Part shown: positions 22,971 through 34,010 of the stretch, piece after piece | Numbering within the stretch: the first letter of the stretch is position 1 | How the letters are laid out: every line of letters starts with the position of its first letter | Source: Hemerocallis citrina | Taxonomy: Eukaryota > Streptophyta > Magnoliopsida > Asparagales > Asphodelaceae | Assembly (NCBI GenBank): GCA_017893485.1 | Contig: CM030360.1 | Coordinates: 2,448,501 to 2,512,500, forward strand | DNA: 64,000 nucleotides | Reading direction: 5' to 3' | The notes under the pieces: model-generated | The model's database searches: none | The model's input: the letters and a program-made list of their open reading frames with translations, nothing else | Told to the model about the DNA's origin: nothing | Made by a program: the position numbers and the translations under genes

Positions 22971-24766
22971 GGGCAAAAAACAAAGTACCCCCCTAACGTT
23001 TGGGCTTAATACAATATGCCCATATAACGTTTGAAAAGGTACATTTAACCCATTCCACCGTTAACTTAACCCCATCCGTTATGTTAGAATTATTGAATTA
23101 CCTTTTTACCCTTATCCTTTCATAATCAAATCTCTTCTTCTTTTTCCTCTTTCTTTCATTCTTTTTCTTTTTCCTCTTTCTTCATTCTTTTTCAGATTAT
23201 GCAATTTGCACCTCTTTATGTAAGGAAACTCGACAAAGAAGTTGTTGCTAAACTAATTCACTTCTGCACGTTCACTCTTATAAGTTATAGCTTGTACGGT
23301 TTTTTATGGAATGTTGTGCTAGTATAAACTAAAGTCGGAAGGAAGATGAAGATCTCACTAGTCAACTTATTTTAGAAACTTGAAGTACATACAATAAGGA
23401 TCTCTTTAGCGAACTCAATTTAGACTTGAAAGTGGATTCTGTTTTCTTTTCTCTTATATTCACTTGCTTATAAATATCCTCTTTATATTGATGTCTTTAA
23501 AACTACTTAAATGAAAACTCTATGCTTTTGTTCCAGCCTTTTAAACCGCTCTGTTACCATCCTTCTCCGTTAATACGTATTCAAAGAAGTTTCACTATTT
23601 CTGCCCTTTTCCCAATTATATATTTTTTGCTTTAACTATTTTCTAGTCATCCTCAGCCCAGTATCATCCATATGATCATTTACATAGTTCTTTTCTGATT
23701 TTTTATTTCTCTCTTTAATGTCTCAGACATGAGAGTTTATTTAATCTTATTTTATTATATTTTGTTAGAGAAAATGATCTCTCTTAAGACTCTGTAGCAG
23801 GCTGCACAAGTTTCTGTTTTTTCAATTATCTGACAGATTTTATTGTTTTTTTTTCCAATGTTATGAATTATAGCTGTGTTAGATTTAATTTAATTTCAAT
23901 TTGAAAAGTCAGTAGTTATGACCATGTATTCTACTATTAACATCATCAGGGTTTTTTTTATATAATAATAATAATTAACATCATCAGGTTAACTGCAAAG
24001 AAGTTCCAGCACAAACACAAAATCGACCTTATGTGACAGACCAATACGCAGCAAATTTTGAAACAGTGCATAGAACAGCATAGTATTATAAGATACAAGC
24101 TTTTCTCTAGGGTGTATGAGCATTTTATCTAATAGATAGAAGGAAGCCAGGTATAATAAGTTTGTCAGCAACTTACCGTAAGAAAGTACCAAGACCATGT
24201 CACTATTCGTAACCGTCGGCACTCTATGAGCAATTGTTGCAACGGTGCAGCTCGAGAATTCCTTTCTGATAATACTCTGAAGGATGGCATCTGTTGCTGA
24301 GTCAATAGATGTCGTCGGTTAAGTTAACTAGTGAGATCCTTATTGTATGCACTTCAAGTTTCTAAAATAAGTTGACTAGTGAGATCTTCATCTTCCTTCC
24401 GACTTTAGTTTATACTAGCACAACATTCCATAAAAAACAGTACAAGCTATAACTTATAAGAGTGAACGTGCAGAAGTGAATTAGTTTAGCAACAACTTCT
24501 TTGTCGAGTTTCCTTACATAAAGAGGTGCAAATTGCATAATCTGAAAAAGAATGAAGAAAGAGGAAAAAGAAAAAGAATGAAAGAAAGAGGAAAAAGAAG
24601 AAGAGATTTGATTATGAAAGGGTAAGGGTAAAAAGGTAATTCAATAATTCTAACATAACGGATGGGGTTAAGTTAACGGTGGAATAGGTTAAATGTACTT
24701 TTTCAAACGTTATATGGGCATATTGTATTAAGCCCAAACGTTAGGGGGGTACTTTGTTTTTTGCCC
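22971..24766 (-). mobile_element. Pack-MULE with 434-bp terminal inverted repeats
   Basis: The inverted repeats 22971-23404 and 24333-24766 are nearly identical; by eye only a handful of differences are seen. They start GGGCAAAAAACAAAGTACCC. The flanks ATAATATTA (22962-22970) and ATAATATTG (24767-24775) are a 9-bp duplication with one mismatch, diagnostic of MULEs. The 0.93-kb interior holds an ABCC transporter exon fragment and no transposase. The long, little-diverged repeats point to recent movement. Confidence 0.8.
23970..24316 (-). pseudogene. Captured ABCC (MRP-type) transporter fragment
   Basis: The minus strand from about 24316 encodes [20 protein letters not shown] followed by [19 protein letters not shown]. 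This is the end of the second nucleotide-binding domain of ABCC transporters: the D-loop region after Walker B, the conserved switch histidine in AHRVPT, and the strand after it. A GTAAG donor follows at about 24175, and an intron runs to a TTTGCAG acceptor near 23990, after which host homology stops. Retention of the intron shows capture of genomic DNA. ABCC proteins export conjugates at vacuolar or plasma membranes. This 46-residue piece is not functional. Confidence 0.75.
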
Positions 24767-25123
24767 ATAATATTGTAATAGGAGAGTTGGGGTTGTCATT
24801 TGTAAACAACCTATAATTTGTAGATATTCAACCATCTAATCTCAATCACTTATTTTTAAGTAGAAGTTATACTAACCATCAATTTAATTAAGTTTTGTCA
24901 GTTACCATAATACCCTTAAAGTTTTAATTTATTTATGACATAATTATTTACAAAAGTGCCACTCATATAAAATAAAAATTGGTACCACTAGGGGTAATTG
25001 TAAAGAGTATGGTAAGAATTTGAGATGGGTAAAATGAGTTCTCAAGTTTGATACTAGACAACGTCATAGTCTTTACTTAAAAAAAAAAATCTTATGGCGT
25101 GCATCGCACGTGCAGGTTGCTAG

Positions 25124-26540
25124 TCAAATATAATTAACATGAGAAACACATTGATGGGACAATAATTGATAATTGTAATTGAGCCCAATACTCTGGGTTT
25201 GTTTTATTAACGCCTTATTAATGAAACATGGTGCATATACTCTACCTTTTATTAAAAATAATAATAATTGATAATTAGCTATATCAAAAGATGACAAAAT
25301 ATATAGATTATCCAATTCACATTTTCAAACCAATATCATTCTATATTTTTTATTCAATTGAAAGAAAACCCCAAAATTCTCGATGTGTGTAACTTTCCAA
25401 CAATATTGCACATAATTTTGAAAAAAATAGAAAATAGCAAAATCATTTATGAATTATTCATTTAATAACATATATACAATAGTGCACGATTTCTAAGGTT
25501 ATATAAACGGATACGATTCCACTTTAAAATTTGTGTGAAGAAATAGTTGGGGTTGCCTCCTTTTTTTGTTTTAAAAAGAAAAATTGAGAAATATTCTTGT
25601 ACCAAAAGTGGACTTAGCATAATATAATGCATAGAAGAGGATTGTAAAACTAACCCCTAATGTTAGTGTTGTGAAGCTAATATAACATTCTGTATGTTAG
25701 TGCAAGCCCTCATACAATATTTTATACAAAAGATATAAGCAATAAAAAAGAAAAATCAAACAAATAATTAACCAATGCAAGGATCATGCCATTAAGGAGT
25801 CCAACCCAGTGACCAATTTTAATGGGAAAAAATGTATACCCTTCAACACTTGAGTAAAACATATAGTAGTATATTGATTATTGGAAAAAAAAATATATAG
25901 CAGTATATGAAAACTGAAATCTTGTATATGTTTAACTCTACGAAAATTGTGTTCATTTAAAATGATATTTGTAAAGATTATATGGTAACTTTCCATTATA
26001 TGACTTCTTTTTTATGCCATTCACGTTAATCCAGCCTCACTTAGCTTCAGAAATAACTATGTCAGCAATCACTGTATTTTTCAGAAGACAGATAAACATG
26101 AGCACTTTGCAAGTAAAAAAAAAAGAATAAGTCAAAGAAATGTAAATAAAGCATAAGAATGAAATATAACCATAGCCAAAGAAATGTTCCCTTTACCCAT
26201 CAATTTCAAATATGAGCAACATCATGCCATCAGACCATCTGCAAAATAGGAAGATAAGCAAACTTTGATTGTGATCCTCAATCAACAAAAGTAATTAAAG
26301 CTCTGACTAATAATGGTGATCAAAATACCAGACTGGAAGATGGTGGTAATTGAATGTTACTTTTCCACTGTATCTCAACAAAGAAAGAAACACAAATGAA
26401 ATGAGCATTATGAGAATAGTGAAGTAATAATCATTATGAGAACACATAGGGATAATTAAACAAAATCAGCGAAAATTATAATCAACATTAAAGTAAATCT
26501 AAAAATAAAACCCTAAACAAAAAACAAAGAGGGGGGGAAA
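25124..26540. other. AT-rich intergenic sequence
   Basis: Apart from the right copy of the diverged repeat (25277-25372), I see no gene, transposon end or structured element here. Confidence 0.5.
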
Positions 26541-26576
26541 GACCTGAGGGAGTTAGAGGATGGCGCGAGTTTTGGT

Positions 26577-26578
26577 TT

Positions 26579-26609
<31 letters not shown>

Positions 26610-26620
26610 GGGGGGGGGGA
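26577..26620 (+). repeat. (GT)n followed by a run of about 27 G
   Basis: A short GT microsatellite runs directly into an uninterrupted G tract at about 26593-26619. Frames across it (Gly-rich one way, Pro/His-rich the other) are artefacts. The tract length may be affected by sequencing error. Confidence 0.85.
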
Positions 26621-26759
26621 GTTGGGAGATGGAGGTTGGTTTGGGAAGAGCCGTGAGATTTTGTGAGATTGAGAAAGTAGGAGAAGAAGCGACTGTGTTT
26701 GAGGGATTGGAGTTTTTATTTTGTTTTGGGTTTTCAATAAAATTGTGCATAGTGCACGT

Positions 26760-27197
26760 GTTAGTTAAATTGGAATCCCTACTTTTTCTCTCTTTTCTCT
26801 ATTTCAAAATAGAGAAATGCCGGAAGGGATAGACTCTCTCGTAAAAGTTTCTCTCTCAAACTCTCTTTCTCAAAGTTTCTTTCTCGTAAAATTTCAATAA
26901 AGTTTCTCTCTCATAAAGGTGAGAGGGATGCTTCGCCTAACAGTTTCTCTCTGGTTCTAACTTAAGCGTTAGAGGGTTTGTTGCCCGGGCCACCCTCGAT
27001 GTTTCAGGCTTTTTGCAGGTCATCGCCTGCATCAACAACCGTCGGATTCAGATCACAATGTTCAATCAACGATTCAGATTCAATCATCGGAGCTCTAACC
27101 ACATTTCACGGCAACGATCAAATGTCAATTTTTTAGTAGTTTTCATCAAACACTAACTCACTATCTGTTTGCTCCCACACCAAAATGAGCAGCAACA
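26760..27197 (+). mobile_element. Decayed Tat-like gypsy LTR fragment
   Basis: Shares order and motifs with the end of the LTR at 29318-30515: CTTAAGCGTTAGAGGGT.., a GCCCGGGCCACCC block, TTTTTGCAGGTCATC, and the terminal CCCACACCAAAATGAGCAGC ending AACA at 27197. No internal retrotransposon sequence follows, so it is a solo or truncated LTR. The 5' border is not determined. Confidence 0.5.
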
Positions 27198-28304
27198 GAG
27201 CAATATGACATTGTTATATGCTTTAGTCAGAGATTTTACTGAATGGAAGACACGGTGGAACATATTCTATATTTGATGTTCATGAGAAAATAAAGGAACT
27301 TTATAAATGAGATAAGTAATTCTGCAAGGTAATGTCTGGGTACATGCAATGGGAGTAATGCCATCTACAAATTATGGACATGAGTAAGGGAATAAGACGC
27401 AACAATTTTGTATGAAGTAGGACACGGGAACAGGACTACATTATTACATAATATAATGTTATTTATCATAATTAAGCATGCAGTTACCCAAATCAAGTCA
27501 AACAACAGAACTTTGAGCTTCATGTATTCCATAGAGAAGTAGTAATAGCAATACCTCAAACAAAGTTCACTACAAATTTCTTTCAAGGCTCTACTGATGA
27601 TTCTGGTCCTAACTCTTCAAGCCTTTCTAGATATTCACATAGTAGTTATGTGAATAACCTATTAGTACATTGCAATATTCTGATCATGGTATGCTAAACT
27701 CAGAACAAAAAGAGAGAGAGATATCTTTTATTGCTACACCTACAGAAAAGTATACTAACTCCATGACACGTGAGCTTTCGCATTAGAAACATTTCAAGTT
27801 GCTAACCTATGCAGCATTGCTAACATACCTACATTCAAAATAATAATCTCTTTTCTCCCCAATGAAGTATATGCATACAACTCTATCTATATATAAAATA
27901 TCTCAAGTTGGTAATGACAGTATATGCATACAATTCTATCACATTTATAATTTGTTGGTTCCAAAACAACTCCTATAGAATCTGTATTCAAATATGGTAA
28001 ATGACCATGCTAGCAACAACTTGATGTTCCAAGCTCCCAGCATGCATGCATGCAGTTCCATTTAATTTTTCGAAACAAATTGAAAGCACTGAAAATATTA
28101 ATAATAAAATATATGCATTTTCATACGCAACTTTGCAAATAAAGATGTGCGCTAAGCCTGAAACAAATAGCATCAAAAGCCAAACATCAAAGACTTGAGC
28201 GAAATATATAGTATGAGAAGGGAGTGACAACATACTATCATATGCTTCTTTGTACATATCCACCAAGCGAGAGGAGAACCAATTCCTTTCCTATAATATT
28301 TCCA
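27198..28304. other. Intergenic sequence without recognised feature
   Basis: AT-rich, with only short unsupported ORFs on both strands. Confidence 0.5.
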
Positions 28305-28513
28305 CACGGCCGGCCCCACCTTGAGGTAGATGAGGCGGCCGCCTCAGGCCTCCGGATTTTTTATAATTTTAGGTGTCCCAAATTTGTATTTCCTTTGTAA
28401 ATATATATAGGTACGAATTTTGCACTTAAAAAAATATATTTTCTAATTAGGGGCCCCAAAAATAATTATTTGGGCCTTTGGTCTCGGACCCCGGGAAGTC
28501 AGGGCCGGCCCTG
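28305..28513. mobile_element. 209-bp hAT MITE
   Basis: The ends are CACGGCCGGCCCCACC and, on the complement, CAGGGCCGGCCCTGAC. They are flanked by TATTTCCA (28297-28304) and TATTTCCC (28514-28521), an 8-bp duplication with one mismatch. There is no coding sequence. Confidence 0.7.
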
Positions 28514-28739
28514 TATTTCCCAGTCAATCGGTTCAGGTTCTTACATAATTAAGAAAGAAAAATAAATATAAAGGAATTTAGTATAAAAATGAATATTGAT
28601 ATTACGTAACAAAAGAAATCAACAACTACATCATTCCATCTGCAATATCTGGCACTACAACCTGGATTATATACAAACACTAATTCAATCAATAATACCT
28701 AACAAACAAAGAGTGTAGGTGTTGCTGCTTTTTTCTATG

Positions 28740-29317
28740 TAGGAGTAGACATATATTGTGAATTCTTTTAGAGAATAAAAAAAATGACCTTTTAGTTTTT
28801 GCCGATATTGATCATTTCCAACTGATCTTTATTCCTGAATCTAAGTCGTTTAAATCGTTGGATCAGAACTGGATAGTGACGATTGCTCCGATTGACCTGC
28901 AACAGTCTGAAACACCGGGGTTGGCCCCGACGATAGACCATTCGACGCTCAAGTCAGAACTCATAAAGAAATGAGAGTTTTTAGTAGCATAATACTGATT
29001 ACCTGATTTATGTGGTGGTCAGGGGGTATTTATAGTCGCTTTTGGGGCTGATTTCAAGATATTGATTTATCACTACTTCCTGGTGTTTTGATAAAGTTGG
29101 TTATTCTTATCTTCATGAAGAGATAGGGTCGGTTACCCTTCTCTAGGCAAAGAAATAGAGTTAGGTGACTCTCTTCTTCATGAAGAGATTAAAATGGTTG
29201 TGGAAATAAAGTTAGGACTCTTCTCTTGTAAAGAGAGATGATTTTTGAAACGTCTCTTATGGATAATTATGAGTTTAAAAGGTTTTTTAGATAATCATGA
29301 ACTCCTTCATATTGGGC
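28740..29317 (-). mobile_element. Decayed Tat-like LTR fragment in reverse orientation
   Basis: On the minus strand, a TATAAATACCCCCTGACC promoter-like box (about 29030) is followed by CTGACTTGAGCGTCG, GGGGCCAACCCCGG and TTGCAGGTCAATCGG, the R/U5 pattern also seen at 30340-30400. No internal region is attached. The borders are uncertain. Confidence 0.45.
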
Positions 29318-30515
29318 TGTTATGACACCCCAATTAAATAATTCCATTTTGGATTTATGGGCTTAAAAGAGGTCCGACTCCCATTTATGGACCTGTTTCT
29401 AGTGAAATTTACCGTTTTACCCGTGAGAGCTTTAAAATTCGTGCCCGATTTAAACGATCCCAATTTTATTCTATGTTTACCCAATCACAAGTCCCCCACT
29501 CCCGAAGATTGAGTTTCACAGCCTTTAAAGAGTAGTTCGACCGTTTTTAACAGTTTATAGAACTTATCAGAGTTTTCAAGGACATATGAATCTTGCTCGG
29601 GGTGTAATGGTGTTATTATGAGTTTTTAAAAAACCCAGAATTATTTTTAGAACTTTCTGGATTTTTTGCAATTTTTCCAGATTATTTTGATTATTTTCCA
29701 GCTTTTAATCATTTTTCGAATTTTTTATTCAATTTTCCTATTTTTATAATTAAGTTTTGAAAATTTTAATTAATTATTCTAAATTTATAATTATTTTTTT
29801 GGAATATTTTAATATTTTCTGAATTAATAATTAACTTTTTGAATTTTGAATTTTTTTTCCGAAATTTTTAGATAATTAATTCGATTTAATAATTGATATG
29901 GCTAAAAATGGGGTTAAATCGGAACCGTCCAGATTGGGCACGAATCTTGAAGCTCAGGGGTAAAACGGCAAATTTCGCATATTGATGGGCCCGAAGCGGG
30001 CACTGGATCTCCCCTTCACAGATCCAATAACCCGCGAACGGATTCACTCCAGCTGGGTACGGGTCCCGACCCAAGACAAACCCAGACCAGCAAGAGAAAA
30101 TCAGGGTCTCTGATTTGACTAAATCAGCGGGCCTGATTCGCGGTTATCCTCTCACTGGGAATCAGGGATCAGTTTCCTAAACTAATTATGAGGATTTTAC
30201 TCCTAACGGTATCACAGGAAATCAGATCCCTAATCAAATTCCCATGGCGACTATAAATACCTCCGACCTACCACTGTTACAAGGTAATCACTCTTTTTCC
30301 AATTAAAGCTCTTTTTTAATCATATCACTGGTTACTGACAAGAGCGTCGGAGGGTGCGTCGCCGGGATCAACCCCGGTGTATCGCACTTCCTTGCAGGTG
30401 AACGGCGGGAGTCAGCAGCCCAATTCTGACGAACAGGCTTGGATTCGCTATTCAGATTTTTCCACGAACTCACAAATTCTATCTGTAGGCCCCCACACCA
30501 AATTTAGCGGCAACA
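29318..30515 (+). repeat. 5' LTR of the Tat-lineage gypsy element
   Basis: Begins TGTTATGACACC and ends AGCGGCAACA, giving TGTT/AACA termini. A TATA box (CTATAAATACC) lies near 30251, about 265 nt before the LTR end. The primer-binding site and gag follow directly. The matching 3' LTR lies beyond the window, so the 5' border rests on the TG start alone. The region is AT-rich before 29880 and GC-richer after it. Confidence 0.55.
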
Positions 30516-30536
30516 GATTGGCGCCGTATGTGGGAA
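30516..30536 (+). other. Primer-binding site of the Tat element
   Basis: GATTGGCGCCGTATGTGGGA directly follows the LTR. The TTGGCGCCGT.TGTGGGA form is standard for Tat-type gypsy elements. I do not assign the primer tRNA. Confidence 0.6.
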
Positions 30537-30589
30537 CATCAGACGAATAGAAGCTCCTCCTCTTCCCGTTGGTAAGACCTACTCCTGCC

Positions 30590-31987
30590 ATGCCGCCGAG
30601 AAAAGTAAGATCAAGGGGATCCAATCGTGGGCCCAATCCAGATCAGCAACAAGAAGTCCCCTTCCAACCCGCTCATCAACAGGGACAACTTCCGCTTCAA
30701 ACCGAGGATCTACCTCCTCTCCCAAATCAGCAACCTCCTAATGGTCCCACGGGCCCCTCAAATGCCGCCGCAGGGGTCTCTCGCCCCGACCCACAGACAC
30801 AACCCTTCCACCTGGACCACGTGTCCATCCACAATGCCTCCTCGGATTCCATGGCTTCCCACCATCCTCGAGCTTCCGACCTCCGTAATACCGTTCTAAA
30901 CCGGCAAAAGGATGAGGATCTTCGCCACCGCCTGGATGATAAGCGGGCCCGAGAGGGAGCCTCCCGCCAACAATATCCAGGTGAGCGATCTCCTCACCAC
31001 CAAGACACCAGGAGGTCCCCGGACCGAAGGGGTCGGAGGAAATCCCCCGAGCGTCATAGGAGGGGACCACGTTCCCCCGCTGGTCGGCGTCACCCGAGGA
31101 ATGATGAGGCGCCTATCACTCGTGCTGAGTTCCTACAATTCCAAACAACAGTGTTGCAAGCCCTCAACCTTCGCCCCGCCAACAACAATGCCCAAAGGGT
31201 TCCGACACCCCCACGGGTCCTAAGTCCCCATCCTCGGTCCATAACACCTCCTCCGGCTCCTAATCACCAACAGCACAACCATAGTCCTCGCCGCTCCCAA
31301 GACTACCGCCGTCGTAGTCCCCGCTCCCCTCCTATGAAGACGAGTCCAGGGGCTCGATCGACTACCACCGAAGGGACGATGCTCTCTACCGCCGTCTCCA
31401 CGAGATGGAGAGACGCATCGGTCGAATGGACAAGGAGGAAGAGTCTAGAGGTAGGATCGTCCGCCCCGGCAGACCTTCCTTCTTTCGGACGATCATGGAG
31501 GCTCCCATCCCGAGGGGTTTCAAGCCTCCGCAGTTTGAAACGTATTCGGGAGAGTCGGACCCTGTTGATCATATCGAGAGCTTCAAGACCTTGATGCTAA
31601 TCCACCAAGCTTCCGACACCATGCTCTGCAAAACCTTCCCCGCCACCCTTAAGGGTTTGGCTCGAGAATGGTACTCCCGGCTCGCTCCCTCTTCCATCTT
31701 CTCTTTTAAGCAGTTCGAAATGCTCTTCATAACCCACTTTGTGAGTAGCAGACGAACGGAGAAGACCAGCCTCTCTCTACTTCACCTCCGACAGGAGAGG
31801 GGAGAAAAGTTGAGGGACTATGTGAGGAGGTTTACTGCGGAGGTCAGGTCCATCGCCTCCCTCGACCAGTCAGTGGCGACCGTCGCATTCCAATCCAACG
31901 TCCTCAACTCTAACCTTCGGTCGTCCCTCGCCAAAAAGCCCCCGCACAATTTCGCCGACCTTCTCCTTAGATGCGAGAAATATATTC
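30590..31987 (+). pseudogene. Tat gag, first part (cut by the chromovirus insertion)
   Basis: The start ATG at 30590 gives MPPRKVRSRGSNRG. It is followed by a long Pro/Arg/His-rich basic region to about 31320, and then, after a one-base frameshift near 31325-31340, by the conserved capsid-like retrotransposon gag domain. Motifs in the latter include YSGESDPVDHIESFK, a TLKGLAREWYSRL segment, and LRQERGEKLRDYVRRF. Gag forms the particle that packages element RNA. The frame runs up to the TATTC at 31983-31987 and resumes in the same phase at 53475 once the inserted element and one target copy are removed. This shows that the insertion hit a formerly continuous gag-pol frame. Confidence 0.75.
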
Positions 31988-32870
31988 TGTAACGCCCCGA
32001 ATCCCAAATACACTGAATTCGAGATGTTCTACAGGATCTTTTCACTTTCTTTAGTACACTTTTACAGGGAAATTAAAACTTTTCATCATACATCAGAGAT
32101 TACATCAATATTACACTTTTCTTTTGCACAGCGGAAGTAAAATTTACAGCAATTGAATGAAAGTACAACAGCATGATATAATCTTTAAGCATCCATTCTT
32201 CTTTAATCTTTAACATGACATTTACCTGCATATAAGACTGTGGGTACGTCAGTTTATTCAACTGACGAACATTATACACGGCCATCCTCTCTATGCCGGA
32301 AATAGTATAACTTAACTTTTCATATTTAGCAAACACAAACTTGTCACATTTCAAATTAAAGGGACTACCCTATTGATGTCGTGTTGTGATTGTGCACTTA
32401 GTCCTTAATGTATTTATTTATGTTACATGACACTAATGCGCACTTGTTCGGATTCTATGCATCCCATACTATATAGGTCCGAGGGCAAGCCCTTATTCGT
32501 TCTTCATCTTTGTAGGGTTCAATCCCCCGTTATGATTTAATCTACTACTGTAATTACGGTAAGTATCCTAGATGTTATCTGACCTACGAACTCATGTCTA
32601 GGCACTCTGGAGTAGTATCCTCACCCAGACGCATCATGGGAATTCCTGGGATACGCTCTCACCATAAACATGACACCACCCGTAGTCTTCAAACATCCCA
32701 CTAGCGTCGCCACTGGGACGGTACTCTGGAACAGTATCCTCACCCAGACTCGTCATGGGAATTCCTGGGATACGCTCTCGCCGCTACCCATGGCCCTCAT
32801 ACTCAGTATTTTTCTCTTACTTTCATCACATCTTCACTATGCACTAATCCTTAGTTTTATTAAAAATCAT

Positions 32871-33430
32871 GAACAAAATTAATCTCTAGAGTTAGCCTCT
32901 CCATCAACCGGACTTATTCATTCATTTCATCATGACCAACCTTGGTCTAATTTCATTTCATTTCATTTCTCAATGCCGGGGAGACTTAGCTACTCTATTT
33001 CAAATTTCATTTCACAATCTTCAACTTATACAATTTCCATGTTGAGTTCTCATACTCACATGTTCATTCTCTTTCCAATTCATGATTTCTATTTGTTCAC
33101 AAGTTCATCATCGCACATGAATTTGCATGCACTTAATCAATTTCACATTTGAACAAAATTAATCTCTAGAGTTAGCCTCTCCATCAACCGGACTTATTCA
33201 TTCATTTCATCATGACCAACCTTGGTCTAATTTCATTTCATTTCATTTCTCAATGCCGGGGAGACTTAGCTACTCTATTTCAAATTTCATTTCACAATCT
33301 TCAACTTATACAATTTCCATGTTGAGTTCTCATACTCACATGTTCATTCTCTTTCCAATTCATGATTTCTATTTGTTCACAAGTTCATCATCGCACATGA
33401 ATTTGCATGCACTTAATCAATTTCACATTT
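32871..33430. repeat. 280-bp tandem duplication within one LTR
   Basis: Positions 32871-33150 and 33151-33430 appear identical. The other LTR has a single copy (about 40856-41135). The duplication therefore arose after insertion of this element. Confidence 0.9.
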
Positions 33431-33769
33431 GAATTTCACATCACTATTGAACATTCATACTTCATAATTGCACAATATTCTCGAGTGAGAATCAATAGTA
33501 TTATATCACACAACAAGGTTCTTTTGCCAATTACTTTCTAATAGTCCACTTCACTTTATTTTTATAAACTATAATTTTCACAAGTGTGTATCTTAGAACC
33601 ATAGTTCTAATTGTGCCTTTTGTTCACAAACCATAGTGTAATTCGTTCAAATAATACCCAAATCACTCTTATAAAATTCCTTGCATTGTTATGAGAATAA
33701 CCATATTTTTTCCATAATTTTTGGACATAAAAAACTCCCAAAAAAAATATTTTTTTATAAATGCCGAGG

Positions 33770-33842
33770 GGGAGAATCGAACCCAGGCACAACAGAAACA
33801 AAGCCAAGAGCACCCGCCATCCGGCCGAACTGTGCTAGCGAT
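33770..33842 (-). other. tRNA-like block (A and B boxes) in the chromovirus LTR
   Basis: On the minus strand, CTAGCACAGTTCGG (A-box-like) is followed by GGGTTCGATTCTCC (B-box-like), about 45 nt apart, as in tRNA-derived SINE heads. The matching copy in the other LTR is at about 41466-41550. No complete cloverleaf is seen, so this is not a tRNA gene. Confidence 0.5.
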
Positions 33843-33929
33843 ATAAGGGGGGGGGGGGGGTCGAAATGTACATATTCTTTTCAGGCCGAGAGTTATAAAC
33901 TCTCAAAAATTTGTAGAAAAATATTGTAG

Positions 33930-34010
33930 ACACTGGGGTTCGAAACGCTCGACCCAGAGAAGCCAACCGCACACGTGACCGCCTGAGCTACTAGCTCAGG
34001 TTGTCTCAGT
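33930..34010 (-). other. Second tRNA-like block in the chromovirus LTR
   Basis: On the minus strand, TAGCTCAGGCGG matches the RNA polymerase III A box. About 43 nt later comes a B box: perfect (GGTTCGAACCC) in the other LTR copy at about 51563-51583, with one change in this copy. The copia element inserted between the two tRNA-like blocks in the other LTR. Confidence 0.5.

Larger units (their letters stand above)
22956..25123 (+). mobile_element. Putative non-autonomous Helitron
   Basis: The 3' end has the Helitron signature: hairpin CGTGC-ATC-GCACG (25098-25110), nine nucleotides, then CTAG (25120-25123) followed by T. Removing the Pack-MULE and one target copy leaves a 5' end TCTCTAATAATATTGTAATA, which fits the TC start of plant Helitrons. 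The base before it is G and not the expected A, so the 5' border is less sure. About 370 bp of Helitron remain, without Rep/helicase. Confidence 0.5.

Noticed and set aside
26513..26832. Gly-rich or Pro/His-rich small proteins
   Set aside because: They are translations of the GT/G simple repeat.
33930..34010. A genuine tRNA gene
   Set aside because: A and B boxes fit, but no full acceptor/anticodon pairing could be drawn, and the block sits inside both LTR copies.
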